Assembly (NCBI GenBank): GCA_051252455.1
Contig: JBPOFM010000007.1
Span: 1 to 64,000 of the forward strand
Direction of reading: 5' to 3'
DNA: 64,000 nucleotides
Origin: JBPOFM01 sp051252455
Lineage (GTDB): Bacteria > Bacteroidota > Bacteroidia > Flavobacteriales > Flavobacteriaceae
The notes under the pieces were generated by a model. It ran no database searches and was not told the origin of the DNA. It saw only the letters and a program-made list of their open reading frames with translations. Below are positions 1 through 8,129 of the stretch, piece after piece. Made by a program: the position numbers and the translations under genes. Within the stretch, counting starts at the first letter, position 1, and each line of letters opens with the position of its first letter.

Positions 1-959
1 ACGCTCACGTTGACTGTCCAGGTCACGCGGATTACGTAAAGAACATGGTTACTGGTGCTGCTCAAATGGACGGTGCTATTTTAGTAGTTGCTGCTACTGA
101 TGGTCCAATGCCACAAACTCGTGAGCACATCCTTTTAGGACGTCAAGTAGGTATTCCTCGTATCGTTGTATTCATGAATAAAGTGGATATGGTTGATGAT
201 GAAGAATTATTGGAATTGGTAGAAATGGAAATCAGAGACTTATTGTCTTTCTATGAGTATGATGGTGACAATGGTCCTGTTATTGCTGGTTCTGCTTTAG
301 GCGCATTGAATGGTGAGCAAAAATGGGTTGATACAGTGTTACAATTAATGGAATCTGTTGATTCTTGGATTGAAGAGCCATTACGTGAGATTGATAAACC
401 TTTCTTAATGCCAATCGAAGATGTTTTCTCTATTACTGGTCGTGGAACTGTTGCAACAGGTCGTATCGAAACTGGTATTGCTAAAACTGGAGATCCAGTT
501 GAAATCATCGGTATGGGTGCTGAAAAATTGAACTCTACTATCACAGGTATCGAAATGTTCCGTCAAATCCTTGACAGAGGTGAGGCTGGAGATAACGCTG
601 GTATCCTTTTGAGAGGTATTGAGAAAACTCAAATCTCTAGAGGTATGGTTATCGTTAAGCCAGGTTCTGTAACTCCACACGCTAAATTTAAAGCGGAAGT
701 TTACATCTTGAAAAAAGAAGAAGGTGGACGTCACACACCTTTCCACAATAACTATCGTCCACAGTTTTACGTACGTACAACTGACGTAACTGGAAATATC
801 CAGTTGCCTGATGGAGTTGAGATGGTTATGCCAGGAGACAACTTGACTATCACTGTAGAATTGATCCAAAAGATTGCAATGAACGTAGGTCTACGTTTTG
901 CTATCCGTGAAGGTGGTCGTACAGTAGGTGCAGGTCAGGTGACTGAAATTTTAGACTAA
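1..959 (+). CDS. tuf: Elongation factor Tu, 5' end outside the window
   Basis: EF-Tu is the GTPase that delivers aminoacyl-tRNA to the ribosome. The frame is open from base 3, so about 319 residues are visible and roughly 75 N-terminal residues (P-loop and switch I) lie outside the window. The visible part starts at the G3 motif DCPGHADY, followed by NKVD (G4) and SALxAL (G5). Domain 2 carries the GRGTVATGRIE motif and domain 3 ends in GAGQVTEILD. The methionine at base 45 is internal (KNMVTGAAQMD) and is not the start. The gene stands in the usual order tuf, tRNA-Trp, secE, nusG. Confidence 0.98.
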   Translation, partial: AHVDCPGHADYVKNMVTGAAQMDGAILVVAATDGPMPQTREHILLGRQVGIPRIVVFMNKVDMVDDEELLELVEMEIRDLLSFYEYDGDNGPVIAGSALGALNGEQKWVDTVLQLMESVDSWIEEPLREIDKPFLMPIEDVFSITGRGTVATGRIETGIAKTGDPVEIIGMGAEKLNSTITGIEMFRQILDRGEAGDNAGILLRGIEKTQISRGMVIVKPGSVTPHAKFKAEVYILKKEEGGRHTPFHNNYRPQFYVRTTDVTGNIQLPDGVEMVMPGDNLTITVELIQKIAMNVGLRFAIREGGRTVGAGQVTEILD

Positions 960-981
960 TTATATAATCTATATATAAGTT

Positions 982-1009
982 AAGGTGTCCTCCATTTGGC
1001 GGACGCCTT
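982..1009 (+). terminator. Hairpin between tuf and tRNA-Trp
   Basis: AAGGTGTCCTCC pairs with GGCGGACGCCTT around a four-base ATTT loop (twelve positions, one mismatch, one G-T pair). Only a weak T-rich stretch follows. It could be a partial terminator or a processing hairpin at the 3' end of tuf, just before the tRNA. Confidence 0.6.
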
Positions 1010-1020
1010 GATTTATGTTT

Positions 1021-1093
1021 ACGGGTTTAGCTCAGTTGGTAGAGCACTGGTCTCCAAAACCAGGTGTCGTGAGTTCGAGTCTCTCAACCCGTG
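1021..1093 (+). tRNA. trnW: tRNA-Trp (anticodon CCA)
   Basis: This is a full cloverleaf of 73 bases. The acceptor arms ACGGGTT and AACCCGT pair perfectly. The anticodon stem CTGGT/ACCAG frames the loop CTCCAAA with anticodon CCA. The T arm contains the GTTCGAGTC block. No CCA is encoded. It lies between tuf and secE, a common arrangement in bacteria. Confidence 0.97.
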
Positions 1094-1147
1094 CTAAACA
1101 ATTCAAACTTAAACATCAGGTTTAGGTTTTAAAACACAAAAATTACA

Positions 1148-1342
1148 ATGGCAGGATTTGTAAATTACGTAAAAGAATCGTTTGACGAATTAAAGAACAA
1201 CGTGTCTTGGCCAACTTGGGCAGAAGCTCAAAGTCTGACCATTTTAGTAGCTGTTTTTTCAATCATATTTTCGCTAGCTATCTGGGGTGTAGATACTGTT
1301 TTTAGTAGAGTAATCGAATGGTATTTTAGCTTAATTAAGTAA
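1148..1342 (+). CDS. secE: Preprotein translocase subunit SecE
   Basis: SecE clamps the SecY channel in the inner membrane. The protein has 64 residues, the short single-span form usual outside enterobacteria. The amphipathic segment (YVKESFDELKNNVSWPTWAEA, approximately residues 7-27, including the conserved VSWPT) is followed by one transmembrane helix at about residues 29-50. It starts 54 bases after the tRNA and is followed 16 bases later by nusG, which supports co-transcription. Confidence 0.96.
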   Translation: MAGFVNYVKESFDELKNNVSWPTWAEAQSLTILVAVFSIIFSLAIWGVDTVFSRVIEWYFSLIK

Positions 1343-1358
1343 GAAATAAAAAGAGAGA

Positions 1359-1916
1359 ATGTCAGAGACTAGTGGAAATAAAAAATGGTATGTTGTTAGG
1401 GCTGTAAGTGGTCAAGAAAACAAGATCAAAGCCTATATCGAGAATGAGATTACACGTTTGGGTCTTGAGGATTTTGTGGATCAGGTTTTGGTCCCAACAG
1501 AAAAGGTGATTCAGATACGTAACGGTAAGAAAATTAACAAAGAAAAGGTTTACTTCCCAGGTTACATTATGATCCAAGCCAATTTGAGTGGTGAAATTCC
1601 TCACATTATTAAATCAATTACAAATGTGATTGGTTTTTTAGGCGAAACAAAAGGAGGAGATCCTGTGCCTTTAAGACAGTCTGAAGTAAATAGGATGTTA
1701 GGTAAGGTGGATGAATTGACAGTAGACGCAGATTCTAACGTTGCAATTCCATTTACTAAAGGTGAAACTGTTAAAGTTATTGATGGACCATTCAATGGAT
1801 TTGATGGTACGATTGAAAATATTAACGAAGAGAAGCGTAAGCTTGAAGTGATGGTGAAAATTTTCGGAAGAAAAACACCATTGGAGTTGAGCTATATGCA
1901 AGTAGAAAAAGTATAA
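1359..1916 (+). CDS. nusG: Transcription elongation/antitermination factor NusG
   Basis: NusG binds RNA polymerase and couples it to Rho or the ribosome. The protein has 185 residues. The N-terminal NGN domain starts at KWYVVRAVSGQENK and includes the conserved PGYIMI segment. A KOW motif domain at about residues 128-185 carries FTKGETVKVIDGPFNGF. Length and order are normal for the family. It is followed by rplK after 67 bases, so it probably belongs to the ribosomal protein transcript. Confidence 0.97.
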   Translation: MSETSGNKKWYVVRAVSGQENKIKAYIENEITRLGLEDFVDQVLVPTEKVIQIRNGKKINKEKVYFPGYIMIQANLSGEIPHIIKSITNVIGFLGETKGGDPVPLRQSEVNRMLGKVDELTVDADSNVAIPFTKGETVKVIDGPFNGFDGTIENINEEKRKLEVMVKIFGRKTPLELSYMQVEKV

Positions 1917-1983
1917 TAATTGTTACAATAGATATTAAATCTTTTGGCTTCCAATCAAAAGAAATACAACTAAATTTTTAAAA

Positions 1984-2421
1984 ATGGCAAAAGAATTAAG
2001 TAAAGTAGTTAAGCTACAAGTAAGGGGAGGTGCAGCGAACCCGTCGCCACCGGTCGGACCCGCTTTAGGAGCTGCTGGTGTTAACATCATGGAATTCTGT
2101 AAGCAATTTAACGCGAGAACCCAAGATAAACCTGGTAAAGTATTACCAGTGGTTATTTCGGTTTTCAAAGATAAATCGTTTGATTTCGTAATTAAAACAC
2201 CACCAGCTGCAGTACAATTATTGGAAGCGGCCAAAGTAAAAAAAGGATCTGGTGAACCGAACAGAAAAAAAGTAGCAAAAGTAACTTGGGATCAAATCAA
2301 AGCAATTGCTGATGACAAAATGGTGGATTTAAATGCCTTTACATCAGAATCTGCTATGAATATGGTTGCCGGGACAGCACGATCAATGGGTATTACTGTA
2401 ACAGGTAAAAAACCAAATTAA
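1984..2421 (+). CDS. rplK: 50S ribosomal protein L11
   Basis: L11 is part of the GTPase-associated centre with L10 and L12. The protein has 145 residues. The proline-rich N-terminal motif (NPSPPVGPALG, approximately residues 18-28) and the C-terminal rRNA-binding domain ending in VAGTARSMGITV are both complete. rplA follows 11 bases after the stop, so the two are translated from one transcript. Confidence 0.98.
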   Translation: MAKELSKVVKLQVRGGAANPSPPVGPALGAAGVNIMEFCKQFNARTQDKPGKVLPVVISVFKDKSFDFVIKTPPAAVQLLEAAKVKKGSGEPNRKKVAKVTWDQIKAIADDKMVDLNAFTSESAMNMVAGTARSMGITVTGKKPN

Positions 2422-2432
2422 AACTTTTTGAA

Positions 2433-3125
2433 ATGGCAAAATTGACAAAAAAACAAAAAGAGGCTAGAGCTAAAGTTGACAAGAATAAAATTTATACTCT
2501 TGACGAAGCTACAGTTCTACTAAAAGAAATCACTTATACAAAATTTGATGCGTCTGTTGACATTGCAGTACGTTTGGGAGTTGATCCTCGTAAAGCAAAT
2601 CAAATGGTAAGAGGTGTTGTTTCTTTACCTCACGGAACAGGAAAAGACATGAAAGTTTTGGCCTTGGTGACACCTGACAAAGAACAGGAAGCTAAAGATG
2701 CTGGAGCTGATTATGTAGGATTGGATGAGTACCTAGAAAAAATTAAAAATGGTTGGACAGATGTTGACGTGATCGTTACCATGCCAGCTATTATGGGTAA
2801 ACTAGGTCCTTTAGGTAGAGTATTGGGCCCAAGAGGTTTAATGCCAAACCCAAAAACAGGTACGGTAACTATGGATGTTGCGAAAGCAGTAGCTGAAGTT
2901 AAAGCTGGTAAAATCGATTTTAGAGTTGATAAAACAGGAATTGTTCACGCTCCAATTGGGAAAGCATCTTTTAGTGCTGACAAATTGAAGGATAATGCGA
3001 ATGAATTGTTATCCACTTTAATGAAATTGAAACCAACAGCTGCAAAAGGAGTTTACATGAAAAGTGTTTTCATGTCCAGTACCATGAGTCCAAGTATCGC
3101 AGTAGAGACAAGAAAAGCATTGTAG
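2433..3125 (+). CDS. rplA: 50S ribosomal protein L1
   Basis: L1 forms the mobile stalk beside the E site and in many bacteria represses its own operon. The protein has 230 residues, the normal length. The conserved segment GKLGPLGRVLGPRGLMPNP is intact at about residues 126-144. rplJ follows after 15 bases. No obvious L1 mRNA-binding structure was identified by eye upstream of rplK. Confidence 0.98.
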   Translation: MAKLTKKQKEARAKVDKNKIYTLDEATVLLKEITYTKFDASVDIAVRLGVDPRKANQMVRGVVSLPHGTGKDMKVLALVTPDKEQEAKDAGADYVGLDEYLEKIKNGWTDVDVIVTMPAIMGKLGPLGRVLGPRGLMPNPKTGTVTMDVAKAVAEVKAGKIDFRVDKTGIVHAPIGKASFSADKLKDNANELLSTLMKLKPTAAKGVYMKSVFMSSTMSPSIAVETRKAL

Positions 3126-3140
3126 TTAAACTTTAATATT

Positions 3141-3662
3141 ATGACAAGAGAAGAAAAATCACAAGTTATTGAAGAGTTGACTGCTCAATTAGCGGATAGT
3201 GCACATATCTACTTAACAGATATCTCTGGATTAAACGCAGGAAACACTTCAGATTTACGTCGTGCTTGCTATAAAGCAAACATTAAATTGGCCGTCGTAA
3301 AAAATACCTTATTGGAAAAAGCTATGGAAGCTTCTGATAAAGACTTTGGCGATTTGCCATCGACTTTGAAAGGAAACACTTCTGTAATGTATTCTGAAAC
3401 AGGAAATGCTCCAGCCAAAGTAATCAAAGCATTCCGTAAAAAATCTGATAAGCCGTTGCTTAAAGGAGCTTTTATCGAAGAAGCGATTTACATTGGTGAT
3501 GCAAATTTAGATGCATTGGTAGATATCAAGTCAAGAGAGGAATTGATTGGCGATATCGTAGGATTGTTACAATCTCCAGCTAAAAACGTTATCTCTGCTC
3601 TTAAATCGAGTGGTGGTAAATTAGCGGGCATCTTAAAAACATTATCCGAAAAAGAAGGATAA
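3141..3662 (+). CDS. rplJ: 50S ribosomal protein L10
   Basis: L10 anchors L12 dimers on the ribosome. The protein has 173 residues: an N-terminal rRNA-binding domain with TDISGLNA and VVKNTLLEKA, and a C-terminal helix that binds L12. It lies directly upstream of rplL (60-base gap), as in nearly all bacteria. Confidence 0.97.
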   Translation: MTREEKSQVIEELTAQLADSAHIYLTDISGLNAGNTSDLRRACYKANIKLAVVKNTLLEKAMEASDKDFGDLPSTLKGNTSVMYSETGNAPAKVIKAFRKKSDKPLLKGAFIEEAIYIGDANLDALVDIKSREELIGDIVGLLQSPAKNVISALKSSGGKLAGILKTLSEKEG

Positions 3663-3722
3663 ACAAAATAGTACGCACTCAAACAAATTATATTTTATTA
3701 AAATTATTAAAAACGATAGAAA

Positions 3723-4097
3723 ATGGCAGATTTAAAAGATTTCGCAGAAAAATTAGTTAACCTAACAGTAAAAGAAGTTAACGAATTAGCAACAATATTA
3801 AAAGATGAGTATGGTATCGAACCTGCTGCTGCTGCAGTTATGGCTGGTCCTGCTGGTGGTGGTGATTCTGCTGCTGCTGAAGAGCAAACTGAATTTACAG
3901 TTATTTTGAAAGCTGCAGGTGGTTCTAAATTAGCAGTTGTTAAATTGGTAAAAGAATTAACTGGTTTAGGTTTGAAAGAAGCTAAAGAATTAGTTGATGG
4001 TGCACCAAGCCCAATCAAAGAAGGTATCTCTAAAGATGAAGCAAACGCATTGGTTGCATCATTGGAAGAAGCTGGAGCAGAGGTAGAGCTTAAGTAA
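3723..4097 (+). CDS. rplL: 50S ribosomal protein L7/L12
   Basis: L7/L12 is the stalk protein that recruits translational GTPases. The protein has 124 residues: an N-terminal dimerisation helix pair, an Ala/Gly-rich hinge at about residues 36-53 (VMAGPAGGGDSAAAEE), and a C-terminal domain with the conserved VKxVKELTGLGLKEAKELVD core. A strong hairpin follows 23 bases after the stop, before rpoB. Confidence 0.98.
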   Translation: MADLKDFAEKLVNLTVKEVNELATILKDEYGIEPAAAAVMAGPAGGGDSAAAEEQTEFTVILKAAGGSKLAVVKLVKELTGLGLKEAKELVDGAPSPIKEGISKDEANALVASLEEAGAEVELK

Positions 4098-4120
4098 GCT
4101 AAACCAATACTACAATTTAT

Positions 4121-4157
4121 GGTTTAGGTCTTCCGAACAGTCGGAATGACCTAAACC
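4121..4157 (+). terminator. Long hairpin between rplL and rpoB (attenuator candidate)
   Basis: GGTTTAGGTCTTCCGA pairs with TCGGAATGACCTAAACC around an ACAG loop: sixteen pairs with one bulged T. The tail CTTTTGTGTAT is only moderately T-rich. Since rpoB starts 66 bases further on with no better promoter seen by eye, a partial terminator that lowers rpoBC relative to ribosomal protein expression is plausible. The equivalent site in E. coli is a known attenuator. Confidence 0.7.
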
Positions 4158-4223
4158 CTTTTGTGTATATTAAGTGTGCACAAAAAAACAAATTTATATT
4201 TTTAATCAAAATCTCGTTCATCG

Positions 4224-7200
4224 ATGTTAGCACAAAAAGCTGAAAGATTAAATTTCTCGTCTATTGTAAATAGAACGGAATATCCGGATTTCTTGGATAT
4301 CCAGATCAAATCCTTCCAGGATTTTTTCCAGTTAGAAACAAAATCAGAAGAAAGAGGGAATGAAGGACTCTACAACACCTTCATGGAAAACTTCCCTATC
4401 ACAGATACGCGTAATCAATTTGTATTGGAGTTTTTGGATTATTTCATTGATCCACCAAGATACTCAATTGAAGAATGTATTGAGAGAGGATTAACATACA
4501 GTGTGCCGTTAAAAGCACGTCTAAAGCTGTACTGTACTGATCCAGAGCATGAGGATTTCGAAACGATTGTTCAGGATGTATATTTAGGAACAATTCCTTA
4601 TATGACACCTAGCGGAACGTTTTGTATTAATGGTGCGGAACGTGTCGTTGTATCTCAATTGCACCGATCTCCAGGAGTTTTCTTTAGTCAATCATTCCAC
4701 GCGAATGGCACCAAGTTATATTCTGCAAGAGTAATACCGTTTAAAGGTTCTTGGATTGAATTCGCAACAGATATCAACAGCGTTATGTACGCTTACATTG
4801 ATAGAAAGAAAAAATTACCAGTAACAACATTGTTCAGAGCCATCGGTTTTGAGCGTGATAAAGATATTCTTGAAATTTTCGACCTTGCGGAAGAAATCAA
4901 AGTTTCTAAAGCTGGATTGAAAAAAGTATTGGGACGTAAGCTTGCTGCTCGTGTATTGAATACGTGGCATGAGGATTTCGTTGATGAAGATACTGGCGAG
5001 GTTGTATCCATTGAGCGTAATGAAATTGTGCTCGATCGTGATACTGTTTTAGACAAAGACAATATTGAGGAAATCCTGGAAGCTGATGCAAAAACAGTTC
5101 TTTTGCATAAAGAAAGTGCGCAACAAGGAGATTATGCTATCATCCATAATACACTTCAAAAAGACCCGACCAACTCGGAAAAAGAAGCTGTAGAACACAT
5201 TTACCGTCAACTACGTAATGCAGAGCCGCCAGATGAGGAAACTGCACGTGGAATCATTGACAAATTATTCTTCTCGGACCAACGTTACTCTTTAGGTGAA
5301 GTAGGTCGTTATAGAATGAATAAAAAATTAGGTCTTGATATCGGAATGGACAAACAAGTGTTGACCAAAGTAGATATCATTACCATCATCAAATATTTAA
5401 TCGAACTTATCAATTCGAAAGCAGAGATTGATGATATTGACCACTTGTCTAACCGTCGTGTACGTACAGTAGGTGAGCAATTATCTCAACAGTTTGGAGT
5501 TGGTTTGGCACGTATGGCGCGCACCATCCGGGAGCGTATGAACGTTCGTGACAATGAGGTGTTTACACCTATTGATTTAATTAACGCAAAGACATTGTCT
5601 TCTGTAATTAATTCTTTCTTTGGAACGAATCAGTTGTCTCAATTTATGGATCAAACCAATCCATTAGCAGAGATTACGCATAAACGTCGTCTATCCGCAT
5701 TAGGACCTGGAGGTTTATCCAGAGAGCGTGCAGGTTTCGAGGTTCGTGACGTTCACTATACGCATTACGGTCGACTATGTCCCATTGAAACACCAGAGGG
5801 ACCAAATATCGGTTTGATTTCTTCATTATCAGTTTACGCTAAAGTAAATGGAATGGGCTTCATCGAAACGCCATATCGCAAGATTACTAACGGTGTTGTT
5901 GATATTAAAAACACACCAGTTTATTTGAGCGCTGAAGAAGAAGAAGATCAGTTGATCGCTCAAGCAAATATTCGAGTGGATGACAAAGGAAAAATCATTG
6001 AAGACAAGATTATTGCACGTCAAGAAGGTGATTTCCCTGTAATCGATCCAGCAAATGCGAACTATACAGACGTTGCGCCTAACCAAGTAGCTTCTATTTC
6101 TGCCTCCTTAATTCCATTTTTGGAGCATGATGATGCGAACAGAGCCTTGATGGGATCGAACATGATGCGTCAGGCCGTTCCTTTATTGCGTGTGGATGCA
6201 CCGATTGTAGGTACAGGTTTGGAACGTCAAGTTGCTTCCGATTCTCGTGTTTTGATTAACGCAGAAGGTGATGGAACGGTTGAGTATGTGGATGCAAACG
6301 AAATCACAATAAAATACAAGCGTACTGAAGATGAAGCAATGGTTAGTTTTGATAGTGATACCAAAACTTATCCGTTGGTAAAATTTAGAAAAACCAATCA
6401 AGGAACGTCTATCAACTTAAAACCAATCGTAACGAAAGGTGACAAAGTGAAGAAAGGACAAGTTCTTTGTGAAGGTTATGCAACTCAAAATGGCGAATTA
6501 GCTTTAGGACGTAACATGAAAGTGGCATTTATGCCATGGAAAGGTTACAACTTTGAGGACGCGATTGTTATTTCTGAAAAAGTAGTACGTGATGATATCT
6601 TTACATCGATTCATATTGATGAATATTCATTGGAAGTTCGTGATACCAAATTAGGTAACGAAGAATTAACTAATGATATTCCTAACGTTTCTGAAGAGGC
6701 TACTAAAGACTTGGATGAAAACGGTATGATTCGTATTGGTGCTGAAATCAAACCTGGTGACATCTTAATCGGTAAGATTACGCCTAAAGGTGAATCAGAT
6801 CCAACACCAGAGGAAAAATTATTAAGAGCGATCTTCGGTGATAAAGCTGGTGATGTAAAGGATGCGTCTTTAAAAGCGTCTCCATCATTACATGGTGTTG
6901 TTATTGAGAAAAAATTATTCTCAAGGGCAGTAAAAGATAAACGTAAGAGAGCAAAAGATAAAGAGGATATTGACGCGCTGGAAGCAGTTTATTATAATAA
7001 ATTTGATGATTTAAAAGCTGTTTTGGTTGATAAATTATTCGCAATTGTAAACGGTAAAACAGCTCAAGGTATCTTTAATGATCTTGGTGAGGAAATCATT
7101 CCAAAGGGAAAAAAATATACCTTGAAAATGTTAAATTCCGTCGATGATTATACGCACTTAACATCTGGAACTTGGACTACTGACGATCACACTAATGATA

Positions 7201-8036
7201 TGATTGCGGATTTAATTCACAATTATAAAATTAAAGAAAATGACCTTCAAGGTTCATTGCGTCGTGAGAAGTTTACAATCTCTGTTGGTGATGAATTACC
7301 TGCTGGAATTATCAAATTGGCTAAAGTATATGTTGCTAAAAAACGTAAACTTAAAGTTGGTGATAAAATGGCAGGACGTCACGGAAACAAAGGTATTGTG
7401 GCTCGTATCGTTCGTCAAGAGGATATGCCATTCCTAGAAGATGGAACTCCTGTGGATATTGTTTTGAATCCACTTGGTGTACCTTCTCGTATGAACATTG
7501 GTCAGATTTATGAAACAGTTCTTGGATGGGCTGGTCAAAAATTGAATAGAACGTTTGCAACACCAATCTTTGATGGTGCTACGTTAGATCAAATCAACGA
7601 ATTTACTGATGAGGCTGGAATTCCGCGTTTCGGACATACTTATTTATACGATGGTGGAACAGGAGATCGTTTCGATCAACCTGCAACTGTCGGTATCATT
7701 TATATGTTGAAACTTGGACACATGGTGGATGATAAGATGCACGCACGTTCTATCGGACCTTACTCATTGATTACGCAACAACCGCTTGGTGGTAAAGCAC
7801 AATTTGGTGGACAACGTTTTGGTGAGATGGAAGTTTGGGCATTAGAGGCATATGGCGCTTCTGCCACACTACGTGAAATCTTAACAGTAAAATCAGATGA
7901 CGTTATAGGTAGAGCTAAAACCTACGAAGCAATCGTAAAAGGTGAGCCAATGCCAGAACCAGGACTACCTGAATCTTTCAACGTACTTATGCACGAATTG
8001 AAAGGATTAGGATTAGATATTAGATTAGAAGAATAA
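4224..8036 (+). CDS. rpoB: DNA-directed RNA polymerase subunit beta
   Basis: RpoB forms half of the RNA polymerase active-site cleft. The protein has 1270 residues, normal for Bacteroidota. The rifampicin-binding cluster is intact and of wild-type form (QLSQFMDQTNPLAE, THKRRLSALGPGGL), so no classical rifampicin-resistance substitution is visible. KMAGRHGNKGIV and GGKAQFGGQRFGEMEVWALEAYG near the C-terminus are the conserved active-site and RpoC-contact regions. rpoC follows after a 93-base gap filled with heptanucleotide repeats. Confidence 0.99.
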   Translation: MLAQKAERLNFSSIVNRTEYPDFLDIQIKSFQDFFQLETKSEERGNEGLYNTFMENFPITDTRNQFVLEFLDYFIDPPRYSIEECIERGLTYSVPLKARLKLYCTDPEHEDFETIVQDVYLGTIPYMTPSGTFCINGAERVVVSQLHRSPGVFFSQSFHANGTKLYSARVIPFKGSWIEFATDINSVMYAYIDRKKKLPVTTLFRAIGFERDKDILEIFDLAEEIKVSKAGLKKVLGRKLAARVLNTWHEDFVDEDTGEVVSIERNEIVLDRDTVLDKDNIEEILEADAKTVLLHKESAQQGDYAIIHNTLQKDPTNSEKEAVEHIYRQLRNAEPPDEETARGIIDKLFFSDQRYSLGEVGRYRMNKKLGLDIGMDKQVLTKVDIITIIKYLIELINSKAEIDDIDHLSNRRVRTVGEQLSQQFGVGLARMARTIRERMNVRDNEVFTPIDLINAKTLSSVINSFFGTNQLSQFMDQTNPLAEITHKRRLSALGPGGLSRERAGFEVRDVHYTHYGRLCPIETPEGPNIGLISSLSVYAKVNGMGFIETPYRKITNGVVDIKNTPVYLSAEEEEDQLIAQANIRVDDKGKIIEDKIIARQEGDFPVIDPANANYTDVAPNQVASISASLIPFLEHDDANRALMGSNMMRQAVPLLRVDAPIVGTGLERQVASDSRVLINAEGDGTVEYVDANEITIKYKRTEDEAMVSFDSDTKTYPLVKFRKTNQGTSINLKPIVTKGDKVKKGQVLCEGYATQNGELALGRNMKVAFMPWKGYNFEDAIVISEKVVRDDIFTSIHIDEYSLEVRDTKLGNEELTNDIPNVSEEATKDLDENGMIRIGAEIKPGDILIGKITPKGESDPTPEEKLLRAIFGDKAGDVKDASLKASPSLHGVVIEKKLFSRAVKDKRKRAKDKEDIDALEAVYYNKFDDLKAVLVDKLFAIVNGKTAQGIFNDLGEEIIPKGKKYTLKMLNSVDDYTHLTSGTWTTDDHTNDMIADLIHNYKIKENDLQGSLRREKFTISVGDELPAGIIKLAKVYVAKKRKLKVGDKMAGRHGNKGIVARIVRQEDMPFLEDGTPVDIVLNPLGVPSRMNIGQIYETVLGWAGQKLNRTFATPIFDGATLDQINEFTDEAGIPRFGHTYLYDGGTGDRFDQPATVGIIYMLKLGHMVDDKMHARSIGPYSLITQQPLGGKAQFGGQRFGEMEVWALEAYGASATLREILTVKSDDVIGRAKTYEAIVKGEPMPEPGLPESFNVLMHELKGLGLDIRLEE

Positions 8037-8046
8037 ATTAAGTAGG

Positions 8047-8120
8047 CAGTCCACAGTCTTCAGTCTGCAGTATTTATTGCGACTCAAGACTGCAGACTGA
8101 AGACTGCAAACTGAAGACTA
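8047..8120 (+). repeat. Inverted pair of heptanucleotide arrays in the rpoB-rpoC gap
   Basis: Positions 8047-8074 read as four CAGTnnn heptamers (CAGTCCA, CAGTCTT, CAGTCTG, CAGTATT). Positions 8086-8120 read as five heptamers of the complementary type (AAGACTG, CAGACTG, AAGACTG, CAAACTG, AAGACTA). The arrays face each other, so 8054-8071 and 8089-8106 form a perfect 18-base inverted repeat with a 17-base loop. There is no T-tract, so this does not look like a terminator; it would be transcribed in the rpoBC message. A related array lies at 50950-50991. Confidence 0.9.
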
Positions 8121-8129
8121 TAAAGTATT

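Noticed and set aside
405..869. 154-codon minus-strand frame inside tuf
   Set aside because: It is exactly antisense to a conserved coding region, with low-complexity Ser/Thr/Phe-rich composition and no recognisable motif.
4224..8036. Rifampicin-resistance substitutions in rpoB
   Set aside because: The cluster residues equivalent to E. coli D516, H526 and S531 are all of the sensitive type.
8047..8120. CRISPR or transcription terminator in the rpoB-rpoC gap
   Set aside because: Heptamers are contiguous without spacers, and no T-tract follows the stem.
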